Source of the DNA: Hydnum rufescens UP504
Lineage: Eukaryota; Basidiomycota; Agaricomycetes; Cantharellales; Hydnaceae
Direction: 5' to 3'
NCBI GenBank assembly: GCA_014904985.1
Contig: MU128961.1
Location: 92,444-156,443 of the forward strand
DNA: 64,000 bases
A program made the position numbers and the translations under genes. Positions 53,596 to 64,000 of this stretch are shown in pieces (position 1 is the stretch's first letter; each line of letters opens with the position of its first letter). Below the pieces are notes generated by a model. The model had not been told where the DNA came from. It made no database searches and worked only from the letters and a program-made list of their open reading frames with translations.

Positions 53596-56286
53596 CTGGA
53601 CGATGGGGATGTGTGGGTAGACACTGTTGGATTCGTGAGGAACCAACTATGAAATGAGAGAGGATCGCTCTCTAACCTATATCGGAACGATAGATTGGAA
53701 GATTGGACGAGATTACTGTAATAAGAGGACACGTTTTCACCTGTCATTGCCTTGTGTCCCATGGCCTAGCCCCGCGGTAAGTTCCATTGACTCATTTTGG
53801 GTTCAGGAGTGTCGGTGCTGCCGCACTGTGGCCAAGATCGCTCCCTCTGGCTCGTCAACAAAATCAACGCTCCAGCCAGTTCACCTCTTTCCGACTTGGT
53901 GATTCTCCATGTGCCCTGGGATTTGAATTCCCCAGTCGATTCAGGGGGACTTTGGGCCTGGCATGAAACGAATGGGGTCAGGGTGATATCTTTGTCTTGT
54001 TAAAAGTCATATTATACCTCCAGCCCAAGGGCCCAGAAAGGGGTCTAATTTGAGAGGATTTGTGGTTCCTTGATTATTCTCGCAGGTATTGCTTCGCTTT
54101 TCACCACTGTGAACATCTCGACGTCTGAGGCTGCGAGGATGTTGGCTCAAAGGGTGATCCTCGGGTGGGCGTCCTGGCTTTTCTTGTATTTGAGGGGAAC
54201 ATAGGGGCCAATAAGAACCCGCGATCCATTTCACCCTACTCAATACTTTATGAAAGTGGGTGGCCATGACAGCATTGTTGGTGAAAATAGTCAGGTGACC
54301 ACCATTTTTGCGGAGCTGGTGGTTTCTGCTGTGTCTGCCTCGGGCATTTGGCTCTTTGGTCTTGAGATGAAAGACTATGAAGCCCACTGCATGGGACATA
54401 TCATTGGGTCTGCTCGGCGAGCACGCGAGGACGACAGTGTGAAGCCCCTTGAAACTTACTACCCAACGACCCAACGTATAAGGTGTTCATCGCTGCATAT
54501 TCAATCGTGGTTGTCCGCGACTCCTCTAAGATAGAACAATCAAGGTTCCAATGGATTTGCTCAATTTAATTAAGAAGCCGAGGTTGATATTGCCGGATAA
54601 TTGTCGTTCCCCAATTCAGGTTATCATAAAACAGAGGTGATGTTGGTCCTGGTCAATAGCAAGCCCTCAACTGTTCCATATTCACAGACTTTTTGGTGCT
54701 CAAAGGCGACCAGGAGCCTAAAGTGTTTTACCCACCATCAATCGACAAGCTGGATGGACCCCCAAAGTCATGAGAACCCGATCGGCCCCACTCAATCGAT
54801 TCTTTTCCCAATGCAATTGTAACCACTGCTGACATTCCTTCCTTCAGGGGCCCTGGCTGATCTTTGCAACGTTCTCTTCCCAGGAAACACCTTACCTAGC
54901 TCATATTTACGCCTTTTTTTCCCTCATCCACAAAACTGAATGCAGTGGCCCTATACATCCCTACGTCCTTTGGTTATTGTATTCTGAGAGTCCTGGGAGG
55001 AATTCTTCTGCATTTCTATCAAAAGCTACAGCTGCATTCGATGTTGAAGGAGGAGCCTCTGTTCTCGCGGAAGTCCCCTCCACTTCCTCTCATGCATGCG
55101 AGCGTGAGGGATGCAGAAGTGGACCAGGCATCCAACATTCTGGAATCTCGTCCATATCTACCCATGCCAATAATGGCCTCGCTCTGATGCAATCTGACTG
55201 GAAATGTACCATCTCACTATTCTACTGTGGCTTCTTCCCGCCGATGGCTCTCTTGACGTGGAGACTTCAATATGTGTATCGCTGGGACATCATGATCCAG
55301 AAAGAGGGCCTAGAATCGATATTAACCTTGAGGTGTGGTGGTGCAATGCCATATCCTCGAACCATTCAAACAATGGGGTCCCACATAGATACACAGCCAC
55401 CGGTTACTCTCAAAGCTGTACGTGATCCAGACCAAACGTCCCTGGATATATTTATGGCTGGATTATGCTTACTGCAGTTCCTAGATACCAAAAAGCATGG
55501 AACTTGGACGTTAATCCCAGACCCGTCAGTGGCATTACTTGCTCTGACACCTGAGGCAATCATATTTGGGTACCTAGTTAGGTAGAATATTCTATATAGG
55601 TACATTCTACCTAAGTAGGTCTAATCTCTATGAGTTTACTAGGGTTGCTCTCAGGTTTGTGCTTGAAAAATCAGGCTTGCTAGGCCATATTTTTTGGCAC
55701 TGGGTCCCCCTCAAAAATACCAGGGGTTCAGGGGCGGTAGCCCCCGAGAAGCTCTGGGGTATGAGGTCCGGGTAAACCCGAAAATGGCCAATGGGAGCCC
55801 TGCCTTTGCTTGGGTAAGCCAATGTTAGCTTCCGACAGCACTGGGCGATCTTTTGGTCCGGAATCAAAGCTTTGGGCTCGCCTTGGTCTCACTTTCACCT
55901 TCGCGAGGTTGCCCACCCCTGCTTTTGTCTCGCCTAACCCTTCCTGGGTGACCCCACTACTACACTGGCTAGGGAACCCCTGGCTATAGAGGATCCTGTT
56001 TTGTCCTACTTTCATCTCTATAATCATCTCAATCCATATTCCATGCTGTCATCTTTTGTGTCTGTTCCGCCAAGGGAGTGGGAGGCAGAACAGGACTCAA
56101 TATAAACAACCTTTCTTGTGCTTTCGGCTCTACTACCGTGAGCCCACACCTTCAAAGTGATATTAACCTCATCTTTATTTGTGATCTCTAGCGCTGTACA
56201 CCGTGCTCCCTATCACTCTGACTCCATTTGGGCAGATGCAAATCATAATGTCGAACATTGTTTTCTCCCCATCACCTGATTTGATT
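53596..56286. other. Intergenic region; no gene I can support
   Basis: It starts just upstream of the NLR gene. Frames of up to ~200 codons exist (54007-54474 minus, 54977-55585 plus) but show no domain, repeat or spliced continuation. At 55570-55620 GGTACCTAGTTAGGTAG and TAGGTACATTCTACCTAAGT form a small imperfect palindrome. At 55733-55748 GGGGCGGTAGCCCCCG forms a short hairpin. Confidence 0.5.
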
Positions 56287-56949
56287 ATGGGGGTTTGGGT
56301 ACAGAAGCACAATGTCATCTTTAGGGACAATGAGCCATTGTGCCATTGTTCTGTTACTGGTGAGCCCTGCAGTCATTTATTTTTTCACTAGTATCTTTAA
56401 TTTGATATCACTCGAACAGCGAGATTCGTTTCAATCCCTGAGGGTGAAAATAAGGGAAAGCACTTCTATGCATGTGGCAGAAGGAATGAGTGCGACTTTC
56501 TCACCTAATGCACCCTCAAAATAGTACCTCTTAGGTGGTTTGAGTTTGCATCTGCAAACCACCTAAGAGGTGTTCTGAGTATAGGTGTGTCTAAGACACG
56601 CCTGAGGGGTATTTTTGGGGAATTTTTTTTCTAAGTTCACTATATAGACATGTCTAAAATAGCCTGCCACAGGCACCGCCCGGGAGGGTTTGTTCACTGG
56701 CTGGAGAGTGTTACAGGGTCTAATTTAGGCATATCTAATAAGATATTTTCTGGAGCCTCAGAGGTGTCTATCATCCTTACTGTGTGTCTACTGGTGTCTA
56801 AATCAACATTTTGAGCCCAAGACCTCTGGTGGCAGTACTAATAGGTGTCTAATGTTGTCTAGATCCAATAATAATCCAATAATAATGGTGCTATTGTGGA
56901 TGCATGTCTACTAGTGTCTAAATTGAAACAAAGGCATCTGCTCAGGGGG

Positions 56950-57895
56950 AGATCATTAGACATGTCTAGAGATGTCTAGAGATGTCTAGGTGTGTCTAGA
57001 CATATCTAGACACATCTAGTCATGTCTATAGTCATGTCTAGACATGTCTAGTCAGGTCGTATAAGTCACTGTCTTATACATGTCTATTTATAGTTCATGT
57101 CAGACAGTCTATCATTGTCATTTGTTTTAGACATGTCTAGTCTGTCTATAGTCAATGTCTAGAATGTCTTCTATGTTCTTTTTTATGAGTATGGTCTAGA
57201 CAATCTAGCTCAGTTTTTTTTTTAGTCATGCTCGTAGACATTTGTGCTAGTCATGGCTATAGTCATGTCTAGAACATCTAGTCACTGCCTTATTTAATAT
57301 GATCTCTATGTCTAACCATCTACGCCACGGCGCTGTCTCAGACACGCATCTATCATGTCTAGGACACATTCTCGAGTCCATGTGTAGACACCATCTCACG
57401 TCATGTCCGTAGACACATCGCTAGACATGTGTCTGTACTTAGTCATGTCTAGACAACATCTAGGTCCATGTCTAGCACACATCTAGACATTTCTATAGTC
57501 ATGTTCTAGACACTTTTCATCTAGTCATGTCTAGACACATCTAGTCATGTCTAGACACATCTAGACATGTCTAGAGACATTCTAGACATTCATAGTCATG
57601 TCTAGACACATCTATCATGTCTTAGACATCGATCTAGTCATGTCTAGACACATCTATACATGTCTAGTCATGTCTAACACCATGCATAGACATGTCTAGC
57701 ACATGTCTAGACATGTCAGTCTGACACATCTAAAGTCATGTCTAGTCATGTCTAGCATCATGTCTAGACATCTAGTCAGTAGTCATGTCTAGTCATGTCT
57801 AGACATCTAGCACATCTAACATGTCTATAGTCATGTCTAGACACATCTAGACATGTCTAGACACATCTAGACATGTCTAGTCATGTCTAGACAAG
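56950..57895. repeat. Minisatellite TAGACATGTC, left arm (irregular)
   Basis: Repeats of TAGACATGTC, with TAGTCATGTC and TAGACACATC variants, are broken by many small indels and stray bases (for example around 57060-57420). The mirror tract in the right arm is clean. TAGACATGTCTA is itself a palindrome, so each dimer can pair. Confidence 0.85.
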
Positions 57896-60800
57896 GAAAA
57901 GTGCATTAGGTAATATCCCATAATAACTTTGGATATCCAGTTACATAATAAAGTGTTCTTATTTAAAAAAAAGCCTAAATGCGGAAATTGGATGAAGTAC
58001 ATCCAAATAATATTTAGCCATCCAGCCCAATGGAGGCCCAGGACCAGGGGAGGTGCCTGGGATGGGTGGAGGACCCCTAAGGACCCTGGCTGAGTGAAGA
58101 AACCAGGCCCAGAGCAAGTGGCTAGTGCCTGGAGAGATGGGGGTAGTAAAATGAATACCGAAATTGCGGAACTTTCCGGATCTGAACCGCTGGGCGGTTC
58201 GTTCTGAAATTTGGCACATGATTGGGGACTATTAGGGCGAAGAACATATTAAAATTTCAGCCAATTCCGATCAGTAGGTATTGAGATATGAGGAAAACAA
58301 GTTTGGACACTGAAAATTAATTCCCTCCCCTTACAGAATACCTGGGAACTTGAAAATTTGCACAGAGTATGATAATATAATGTACTAATTATGTGCCAAA
58401 TATTATCCCAATCCACCACTTTAAGTTAGGGAACTGGACAATGGATACCAGAGGCAGTAAAAATTGCCAAAAAATACCCAATGAGCAGACTATTCTGAAA
58501 CTGGGCATGTGATTAGACACTGCTTAGGTGAAGAACATATTAAATTTTCAGCCCAATCCATGCAGTAGGTACAGAGATATGAGGCAAATAGGTTTCAACC
58601 TTGACAATTGATTTACTCCCCCCTACAGACAAGATATGGACTTGAAATTTACATGGAGTATGACCATGTAATCAAATAAATATGTGCCAAGAATCAGCTT
58701 ATTTTGTTTACTTCTAGGCATTGAACTCCCTTTTCAGGAAAAAAGGGAACAAAAGCCTACCATAAATGTAGAACACTCCACATTAGGACCAAACTAAGTG
58801 GAATAGGCTTAGAATATTATAACACTGACTATATCCAAAAATGAAATACATTGGATGTGTGGAAGTGGTTGAAATTCAGGGGGAGGGGAGGAAGATCAAA
58901 AGTCAATTATATAAGATGTAGAGCAGAGGTTGCTCTAATATAATGCCAATAGTTTCATACATATATGGGGAGTATACATACTAAATATCAGCCTGATTGG
59001 ACTCCATCTAGGCACTATTCCACAGCACTCCCCCCTAAATAATAATTTCCTCCCCAGAGCCTTCCATCCATGCAATGGCCCTTAAAATTCACCCTTAGGT
59101 CAGCCAAATACATTCATAACATTCCCCAAAATTTCAGATTCATGACTCCAGTGTGAGAGTGTCCATAATATTTTCAAGTTTCACTGACATACCCCCTCCA
59201 ATTGGGGCACTTCCAGAGCTCCAATCACTTCCATTTTTTGTAGGCCACAGCCAGCCACCATTTGAGGCTCAGGCCCAAAATTTCAGCCCATTCTAAGCAC
59301 TTTTGACATTGGTCACATGATCAAGATCCCCCCCTCCCCCTGCTTCACTCAGTGATCCAATCTGTATGAAAGCTGTTGCCATCTGTAGTAGTAGTATGTA
59401 AAAGTGTATGATTCAAATTTCAGAACATTCCATGCCATATTGATTGAGTTATTCAAGAAATATTCTAGATCTATTCAATTTGGGGGGTAGAGGTATGGTA
59501 TGTAGTGAAATTTCACTACATACCATACCTCTACCCCCCAAATTGAATAGATCTAGAATATTTCTTGAATAACTCAATCAATATGGCATGGAATGTTCTG
59601 AAATTTGAATCATACACTTTTACATACTACTACTACAGATGGCAACAGCTTTCATACAGATTGGATCACTGAGTGAAGCAGGGGGAGGGGGGGATCTTGA
59701 TCATGTGACCAATGTCAAAAGTGCTTAGAATGGGCTGAAATTTTGGGCCTGAGCCTCAAATGGTGGCTGGCTGTGGCCTACAAAAAATGGAAGTGATTGG
59801 AGCTCTGGAAGTGCCCCAATTGGAGGGGGTATGTCAGTGAAACTTGAAAATATTATGGACACTCTCACACTGGAGTCATGAATCTGAAATTTTGGGGAAT
59901 GTTATGAATGTATTTGGCTGACCTAAGGGTGAATTTTAAGGGCCATTGCATGGATGGAAGGCTCTGGGGAGGAAATTATTATTTAGGGGGGAGTGCTGTG
60001 GAATAGTGCCTAGATGGAGTCCAATCAGGCTGATATTTAGTATGTATACTCCCCATATATGTATGAAACTATTGGCATTATATTAGAGCAACCTCTGCTC
60101 TACATCTTATATAATTGACTTTTGATCTTCCTCCCCCTCCCCCTGAATTTCAACCACTTCCACACATCCAATGTATTTCATTTTTGGATATAGTCAGTGT
60201 TATAATATTCTAAGCCTATTCCACTTAGTTTGGTCCTAATGTGGAGTGTTCTACATTTATGGTAGGCTTTTGTTCCCTTTTTTCCTGAAAAGGGAGTTCA
60301 ATGCCTAGAAGTAAACAAAATAAGCTGATTCTTGGCACATATTTATTTGATTACATGGTCATACTCCATGTAAAATTTCAAGTCCATATCTTGTCTGTAG
60401 GGGGAGTAAATCAATTGTCAAGGTTGAAACCTATTTGCCTCATATCTCTGTACCTACTGCATGGATTGGGCTGAAAATTTAATATGTTCTTCACCTAAGC
60501 AGTGTCTAATCACATGCCCAGTTTCAGAATAGTCTGCTCATTGGGTATTTTTTGGCAATTTTTACTGCCTCTGGTATCCATTGTCCAGTTCCCTAACTTA
60601 AAGTGGGTGGATTGGGATAATATTTGGCACATAATTAGTACATTATATTATCATACTCTGTGCAAATTTTCAAGTTCCCAGGTATTCTGTAAGGGGAGGG
60701 AATTAATTTTCAGTGTCCAAACTTGTTTTCCTCATATCTCAATACCTACTGATCGGAATTGGCTGAAATTTTAATATGTTCTTCGCCCTAATAGTCCCCA

Positions 60801-61133
60801 ATCATGTGCCAAATTTCAGAACGAACCGCCCAGCGGTTCAGATCCGGAAAGTTCCGCAATTTCCGGTATTCATTTTACTACCCCCATCTCTCCAGGCACT
60901 AGCCACTTGCTCTGGGCCTGGTTTCTTCACTCAGCCAGGGTCCTTAGGGGTCCCTCCACCCATCCCAGGCACCTCCCCCTGGTCCTGGGCCTCCATTGGG
61001 CTGGATGGCTAAATATTATTTGGATGTACTTCATCCAATTTCCGCATTTAGGCTTTTTTTTAAATAAGAAACACTTTATTATGTAACTGGATATCCAAAG
61101 TTATTATGGGATATTACCTAATGCACCTTTTCC

Positions 61134-61820
61134 TTGTCTAGACATGACTAGACATGCCTAGACATGTCTAGACATGACTAGACATGTGTAGACATGTGTA
61201 GACATGACTAGACATGTGTAGACATGTGTAGACATGACTAGACATGACTAGACATGACTAGACATGACTAGACATGTCTAGATGTGTCTAGACATGTCTA
61301 GATGTGTCTAGACATGTCTAGACATGACTAGACATGACTAGACATGACTAGACATGACTAGACATGACTAGACATGACTAGACATGTCTGGATGTGTCTA
61401 GACATGTCTAGACATGACTAGACATGACTAGACATGACTAGACATGACTAGACATGTCTAGATGTGTCTAGACATGTCTAGATGTGTCTAGACATGACTA
61501 GATGTGTCTAGACATGACTATAGACATGACTAGATGTGTCTAGACATGACTATAGACATGACTAGACATGTCTAGACATGACTATAGACATGACTAGATG
61601 TGTCTAGACATGACTATAGACATGACTAGACATGTCTAGACATGACTATAGACATGACTAGATGTGTCTAGACATGACTATAGACATGACTAGACATGTC
61701 TAGACATGACTATAGACATGACTAGACATGTCTAGACATGACTATAGACATGACTAGATGTGTCTAGATATGTCTAGACACACCTAGACATCTCTAGACA
61801 TCTCTAGACATGTCTAATGA
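61134..61820. repeat. Minisatellite TAGACATGTC/TAGACATGAC, right arm (regular)
   Basis: About 65 ten-base units in regular phase, mainly TAGACATGAC, TAGACATGTC and TAGATGTGTC, with a higher-order block containing TATAGACATGAC at 61500-61760. This is the mirror of the irregular left tract. Confidence 0.9.
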
Positions 61821-63306
61821 TCTCCCCCTGAGCAGATGCCTTTGTTCTAATTTAGACACTAGTAGACATGCATCCACAATAGCACCATTATTATTGGATT
61901 ATTATTGGATCTAGACAACATTAGACACCTATTAGTACTGCCCCCAGAGGTCTTGGGCTCAAAATGTTGATTTAGACACCAGTAGACACACAGTAAGGAT
62001 GATAGACACCTCTAAGGCTCCAGAAAATATCTTATTAGACATGCCTAAATTAGACCCTGTAACACTCTCCAGCCAGTGAACAAACCCTCCCAGGTGGTGC
62101 CTGCGGCAGGCTATTTTAGACATGTCTATATAGTGAACTTAGAAAAAAAATTCCCCAAAAATACCCCTCAGGTGTGTCTTAGACATGCCTATACTCAGAA
62201 CACCTCTTAGGTGGTTTGCAGATGCAAACTCAAACCACCTAAGAGGTACTATTTTGAGGGTGCATTAGGTGGACTTTCTATGTAAGTTAATATGATTTAT
62301 CTGCTCTTCTCCACTTTAAGGTTCTTCATTTCAGACTGGGTTTGTCTCCCAATGACGTGGCACGTGATGTGTTTGACAACTGGATGCCTTACACCTATTA
62401 GGCCAAGCAACCATCCCAGAATCGTTGTTTTGATGTTATGCCGCACCGCCAGTCTGCAAGTCAAGTGGGCAGCCATGGAGTAGGCGAAGACAATGACTTT
62501 GATATGAATCCAAGAGCTTCTGTGTTCAGTATGTACCTAAATTTATGTCCTTCGTATTCAGGCTAACCTAGGGTTGTTCTCTTAGATTCTCCCTCGAGGC
62601 GCAGGTTCAAACCCTCGGCATCCACTATCTCAGTCCCTCCAAAGGCTACTCCCTCGAATCCATCTTCGCCCATCAAGTCAGGAACCAGTTTGGCTTCGTC
62701 ATCGGTTCCTGTTACAATGGACGTTGGCATCGGTACATTAGGGGGTGGCATGTCTGAGGTCGTGGGGCTCTAATTTTTCTTGTTTCGATTTCCGATTTCT
62801 CACCATTCCTTTTCATAATATACAGATTACCATCCTCCTTGAACAAATGAAGCTCGAACTCACTGGTACTTGATTGGAGATTGCTGCCCTTCAACATGAA
62901 GTTGCCGGACTAGGTAGGGATATGTCTGGGGTGTGGAGTGACGTTGGAGAGCTCCATGACCTCCTTGCTGGTGATGATGTTGAGTAACTAGTTAGTACCG
63001 TGTCTGCATCGTGTTCCGCCTCATGCTTCGTGAGGCAAAACCTGGTGGACTTGCACTTCTGGGTTCATCCACTGCATATCTATGAGCGAACGATGGCCAT
63101 ACATCTCTTGGAGTGTTCTCTTATTCTCTCTATGCTCGCATCTTTGTCTTTTGTGATCTCTCATGTTCCGCAGTGTTTGCTCCTCATTTTCAACTGCAAT
63201 GGATGGTTGTACTATCCTCAGTGCACATTGCAGAGAACCAGTGAAAGTGACAGCTCCAGAATGCCTTCGCAGTTAAGTGTTTTGAGATACCTGTGAGTTT
63301 GAAGTC

Positions 63307-63984
63307 TTGTCTGATATGTTACCAAGTAGCCATCCAGAACGAGAGCCAGGCCGCTGGCGTCGTATTGGGAACTCAAATTCACTGGAATGGGAGTCTCTCA
63401 TCCGAGATACCCAGCATCCAAATGTGCTACATGGTGGGGATCACACAGCCCACATTTCAAACCTATCCACCTCTACAACACTAGAACCTCCTTCACATAT
63501 GTCGTCACATCCTCATGTGTCTTTCCACCGCAAGGAGACTGTCCGGCGTCCCTGGCATCCACAAGTTCAACACGATGGAAACCATATCATACACATATCT
63601 TCTTCCTCAACCTCGACAGTACCACCTTCAGCAAGTGGCTCCTCAAATCCACATACTTCCCACCACCAGGATCTTCAGGTGGCTGCCGCCTCATTGCATT
63701 CACGGAGCAGGCTGCATTATGAACCACAAACCCAGCCACCTACACTTGCATTGAATATCGTCCCCCATCATTCTACTTGCCCTTCAGCACCGAAGCGACA
63801 AGAACCTGGAGGATCACGAACGACAGTGAACCATCTTGGAAATCTGGCATCTCGTATTCCCTCTGATCCTTCAGTCCCTGACTTCATTTGTGACGCATTC
63901 CAGTCACTCCAGGCTGACTCTCTGGCTCCTTCAGGGGACCCGACATCACTGCATCATCCCCTTCCTAGCCGAAAATGCTCATGA
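63307..63984 (+). CDS. Hypothetical Ser/His/Pro-rich protein (225 codons), uncertain
   Basis: An open frame from ATG 63307 (MSDMLPSSHPEREPGR) to TGA 63982-63984. It is low-complexity with repeated HISNLSTSTT / HISSSSTSTV and HPHVS/HPQVQ motifs, which points to an internal duplication of ~40 residues. No domain is recognised. It follows the GRF gene by ~320 bp in the same direction and could be an unrelated gene or a decayed exon. Bases 62988-63306 hold no frame I can support. Confidence 0.35.
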   Translation: MSDMLPSSHPEREPGRWRRIGNSNSLEWESLIRDTQHPNVLHGGDHTAHISNLSTSTTLEPPSHMSSHPHVSFHRKETVRRPWHPQVQHDGNHIIHISSSSTSTVPPSASGSSNPHTSHHQDLQVAAASLHSRSRLHYEPQTQPPTLALNIVPHHSTCPSAPKRQEPGGSRTTVNHLGNLASRIPSDPSVPDFICDAFQSLQADSLAPSGDPTSLHHPLPSRKCS

Positions 63985-64000
63985 CGCTCCAGTGGCATCG

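Larger units (their letters stand above)
56502..62271. mobile_element. 5.77-kb foldback element, TSD GACTTTCT
   Basis: Arms 56502-59510 and 59511-62271 meet at TGTAGTGAAATTTCACTACA with no loop. The ends are CACCTAATGCACCCTCAAAA on both sides, and GACTTTCT is duplicated at 56494-56501 and 62272-62279. Each arm has, from outside in: a CCTCTTAGGTGG terminal hairpin, ~400 bp with GACATGTCTA words, a 10-bp minisatellite, and ~1.6 kb of diverged ~300-bp tandem repeats. There is no protein-coding frame. The 8-bp TSD allows hAT, P or related superfamilies; the terminal sequence does not decide. It sits in an exon of the GRF gene. Confidence 0.92.
56287..62987 (+). pseudogene. GRF zinc-finger coiled-coil gene split by a foldback transposon
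   Basis: An ATG at 56287 is one possible start; upstream exons are not excluded. Exon 56287-56359 ends NEPLCHCSVT; a 60-nt intron (GTGAGC...AACAG, 56360-56419) joins in frame to RFVSIPEGENKGKHFYACGR, then NECDFL. Past the transposon a GTAAGT...TTTCAG intron (about 62282-62334) leads to Y-W, completing the GRF pattern C-x-C...C...C-x-F...W. Further exons (62402-62528, 62586-62758, 62824-62987) encode a Ser/Pro-rich linker and a coiled-coil end (ITILLEQMKLELTG, IAALQHEVAGLGRDMSGVWS) with a TGA at 62869-62871 and TAA at 62985. GRF fingers bind single-stranded nucleic acid. The gene is disrupted by 56502-62271, and the 38-nt intron 62364-62401 is uncertain. Confidence 0.7.

Noticed and set aside
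54977..55585. 202-codon open frame upstream of the GRF gene
   Set aside because: No domain, no spliced extension and ordinary composition. Frames of this length occur by chance here, so it is not listed as a gene.
61134..61820. TAGACATGTC tract as telomeric or centromeric satellite
   Set aside because: It is confined to the arms of one inserted element and mirrored about its centre.
56502..62271. Palindrome as a fold-over assembly artefact
   Set aside because: A fold-over would continue into mirrored flanks. Here symmetry stops at matched termini with an 8-bp target duplication and different flanking sequence that encodes two parts of one gene.
62596..62620. GGTTCAAACCC word suggesting a tRNA T-arm
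   Set aside because: No acceptor stem or anticodon arm at the right distance; the word lies inside a coding exon of the GRF gene.

Overview
The window looks like a transposon-dense stretch of a basidiomycete (Agaricomycetes) genome. The reasons are: short 50-70 nt spliceosomal introns with CTAAY branch sites, a NACHT-WD40 NLR gene of the Agaricomycete type, a GRF zinc-finger gene, two chromodomain Ty3/Gypsy elements, a Ty1/Copia remnant, a PIF/Harbinger element with its SANT partner gene and a small hAT element. I cannot name the species. Decay in the elements is almost entirely CpG-to-TpG/CpA, as expected where transposons are CpG-methylated.

Layout. 1-17.3 kb, 22.9-23.9 kb and 42.8-43.4 kb are made of an unclassified repeat that I label DHA (double-hairpin array). 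Each ~200-280 bp unit has a T-poor exon-like part ending in one hairpin, a 5' splice-like site, an intron-like part (about 90-115 nt) holding a second hairpin, a branch site and a 3' splice-like site. Arms read outward from a centre toward conserved termini. Inserted in or between DHA copies are a Gypsy solo LTR (2811-3656), two unclassified repeats (B and C), a truncated Copia (7660-10195), a palindrome carrying a solo LTR (10946-12183) and a hAT element (12626-14138). 18063-22877 is low-quality homopolymer sequence plus a 610-N gap.

23.9-42.8 kb is a three-level nest. A DHA copy was interrupted by an 18.9-kb span holding a minus-strand chromovirus (LTRs 23872-24435 and 42195-42760, TSD AGTAC). 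That element was split in pol by a 7.3-kb plus-strand chromovirus (30660-37964, TSD GTCCC). The outer element carries an extra ~860-codon ORF after its chromodomain. The inner one carries an antisense, intron-containing gene for a Cys-rich coiled-coil protein.

43.9-49.0 kb is a PIF/Harbinger element (44076-48733, TSD TTA) inside a relative of the foldback element found further right. 49.1-53.6 kb is the clearest host gene: a six-exon NACHT-WD40 NLR with two frameshifts. 56.3-63.0 kb is a GRF zinc-finger gene split by a 5.77-kb, nearly loopless palindromic element (56502-62271, 8-bp TSD GACTTTCT) whose arms contain a 10-bp palindromic minisatellite. The last kilobase holds one unrecognised Ser/His-rich ORF.

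The strongest candidate for an undescribed system is DHA. Its two subfamilies differ in sequence but keep both hairpins, their spacing to the splice-like sites, and compensatory base pairs in the stems.
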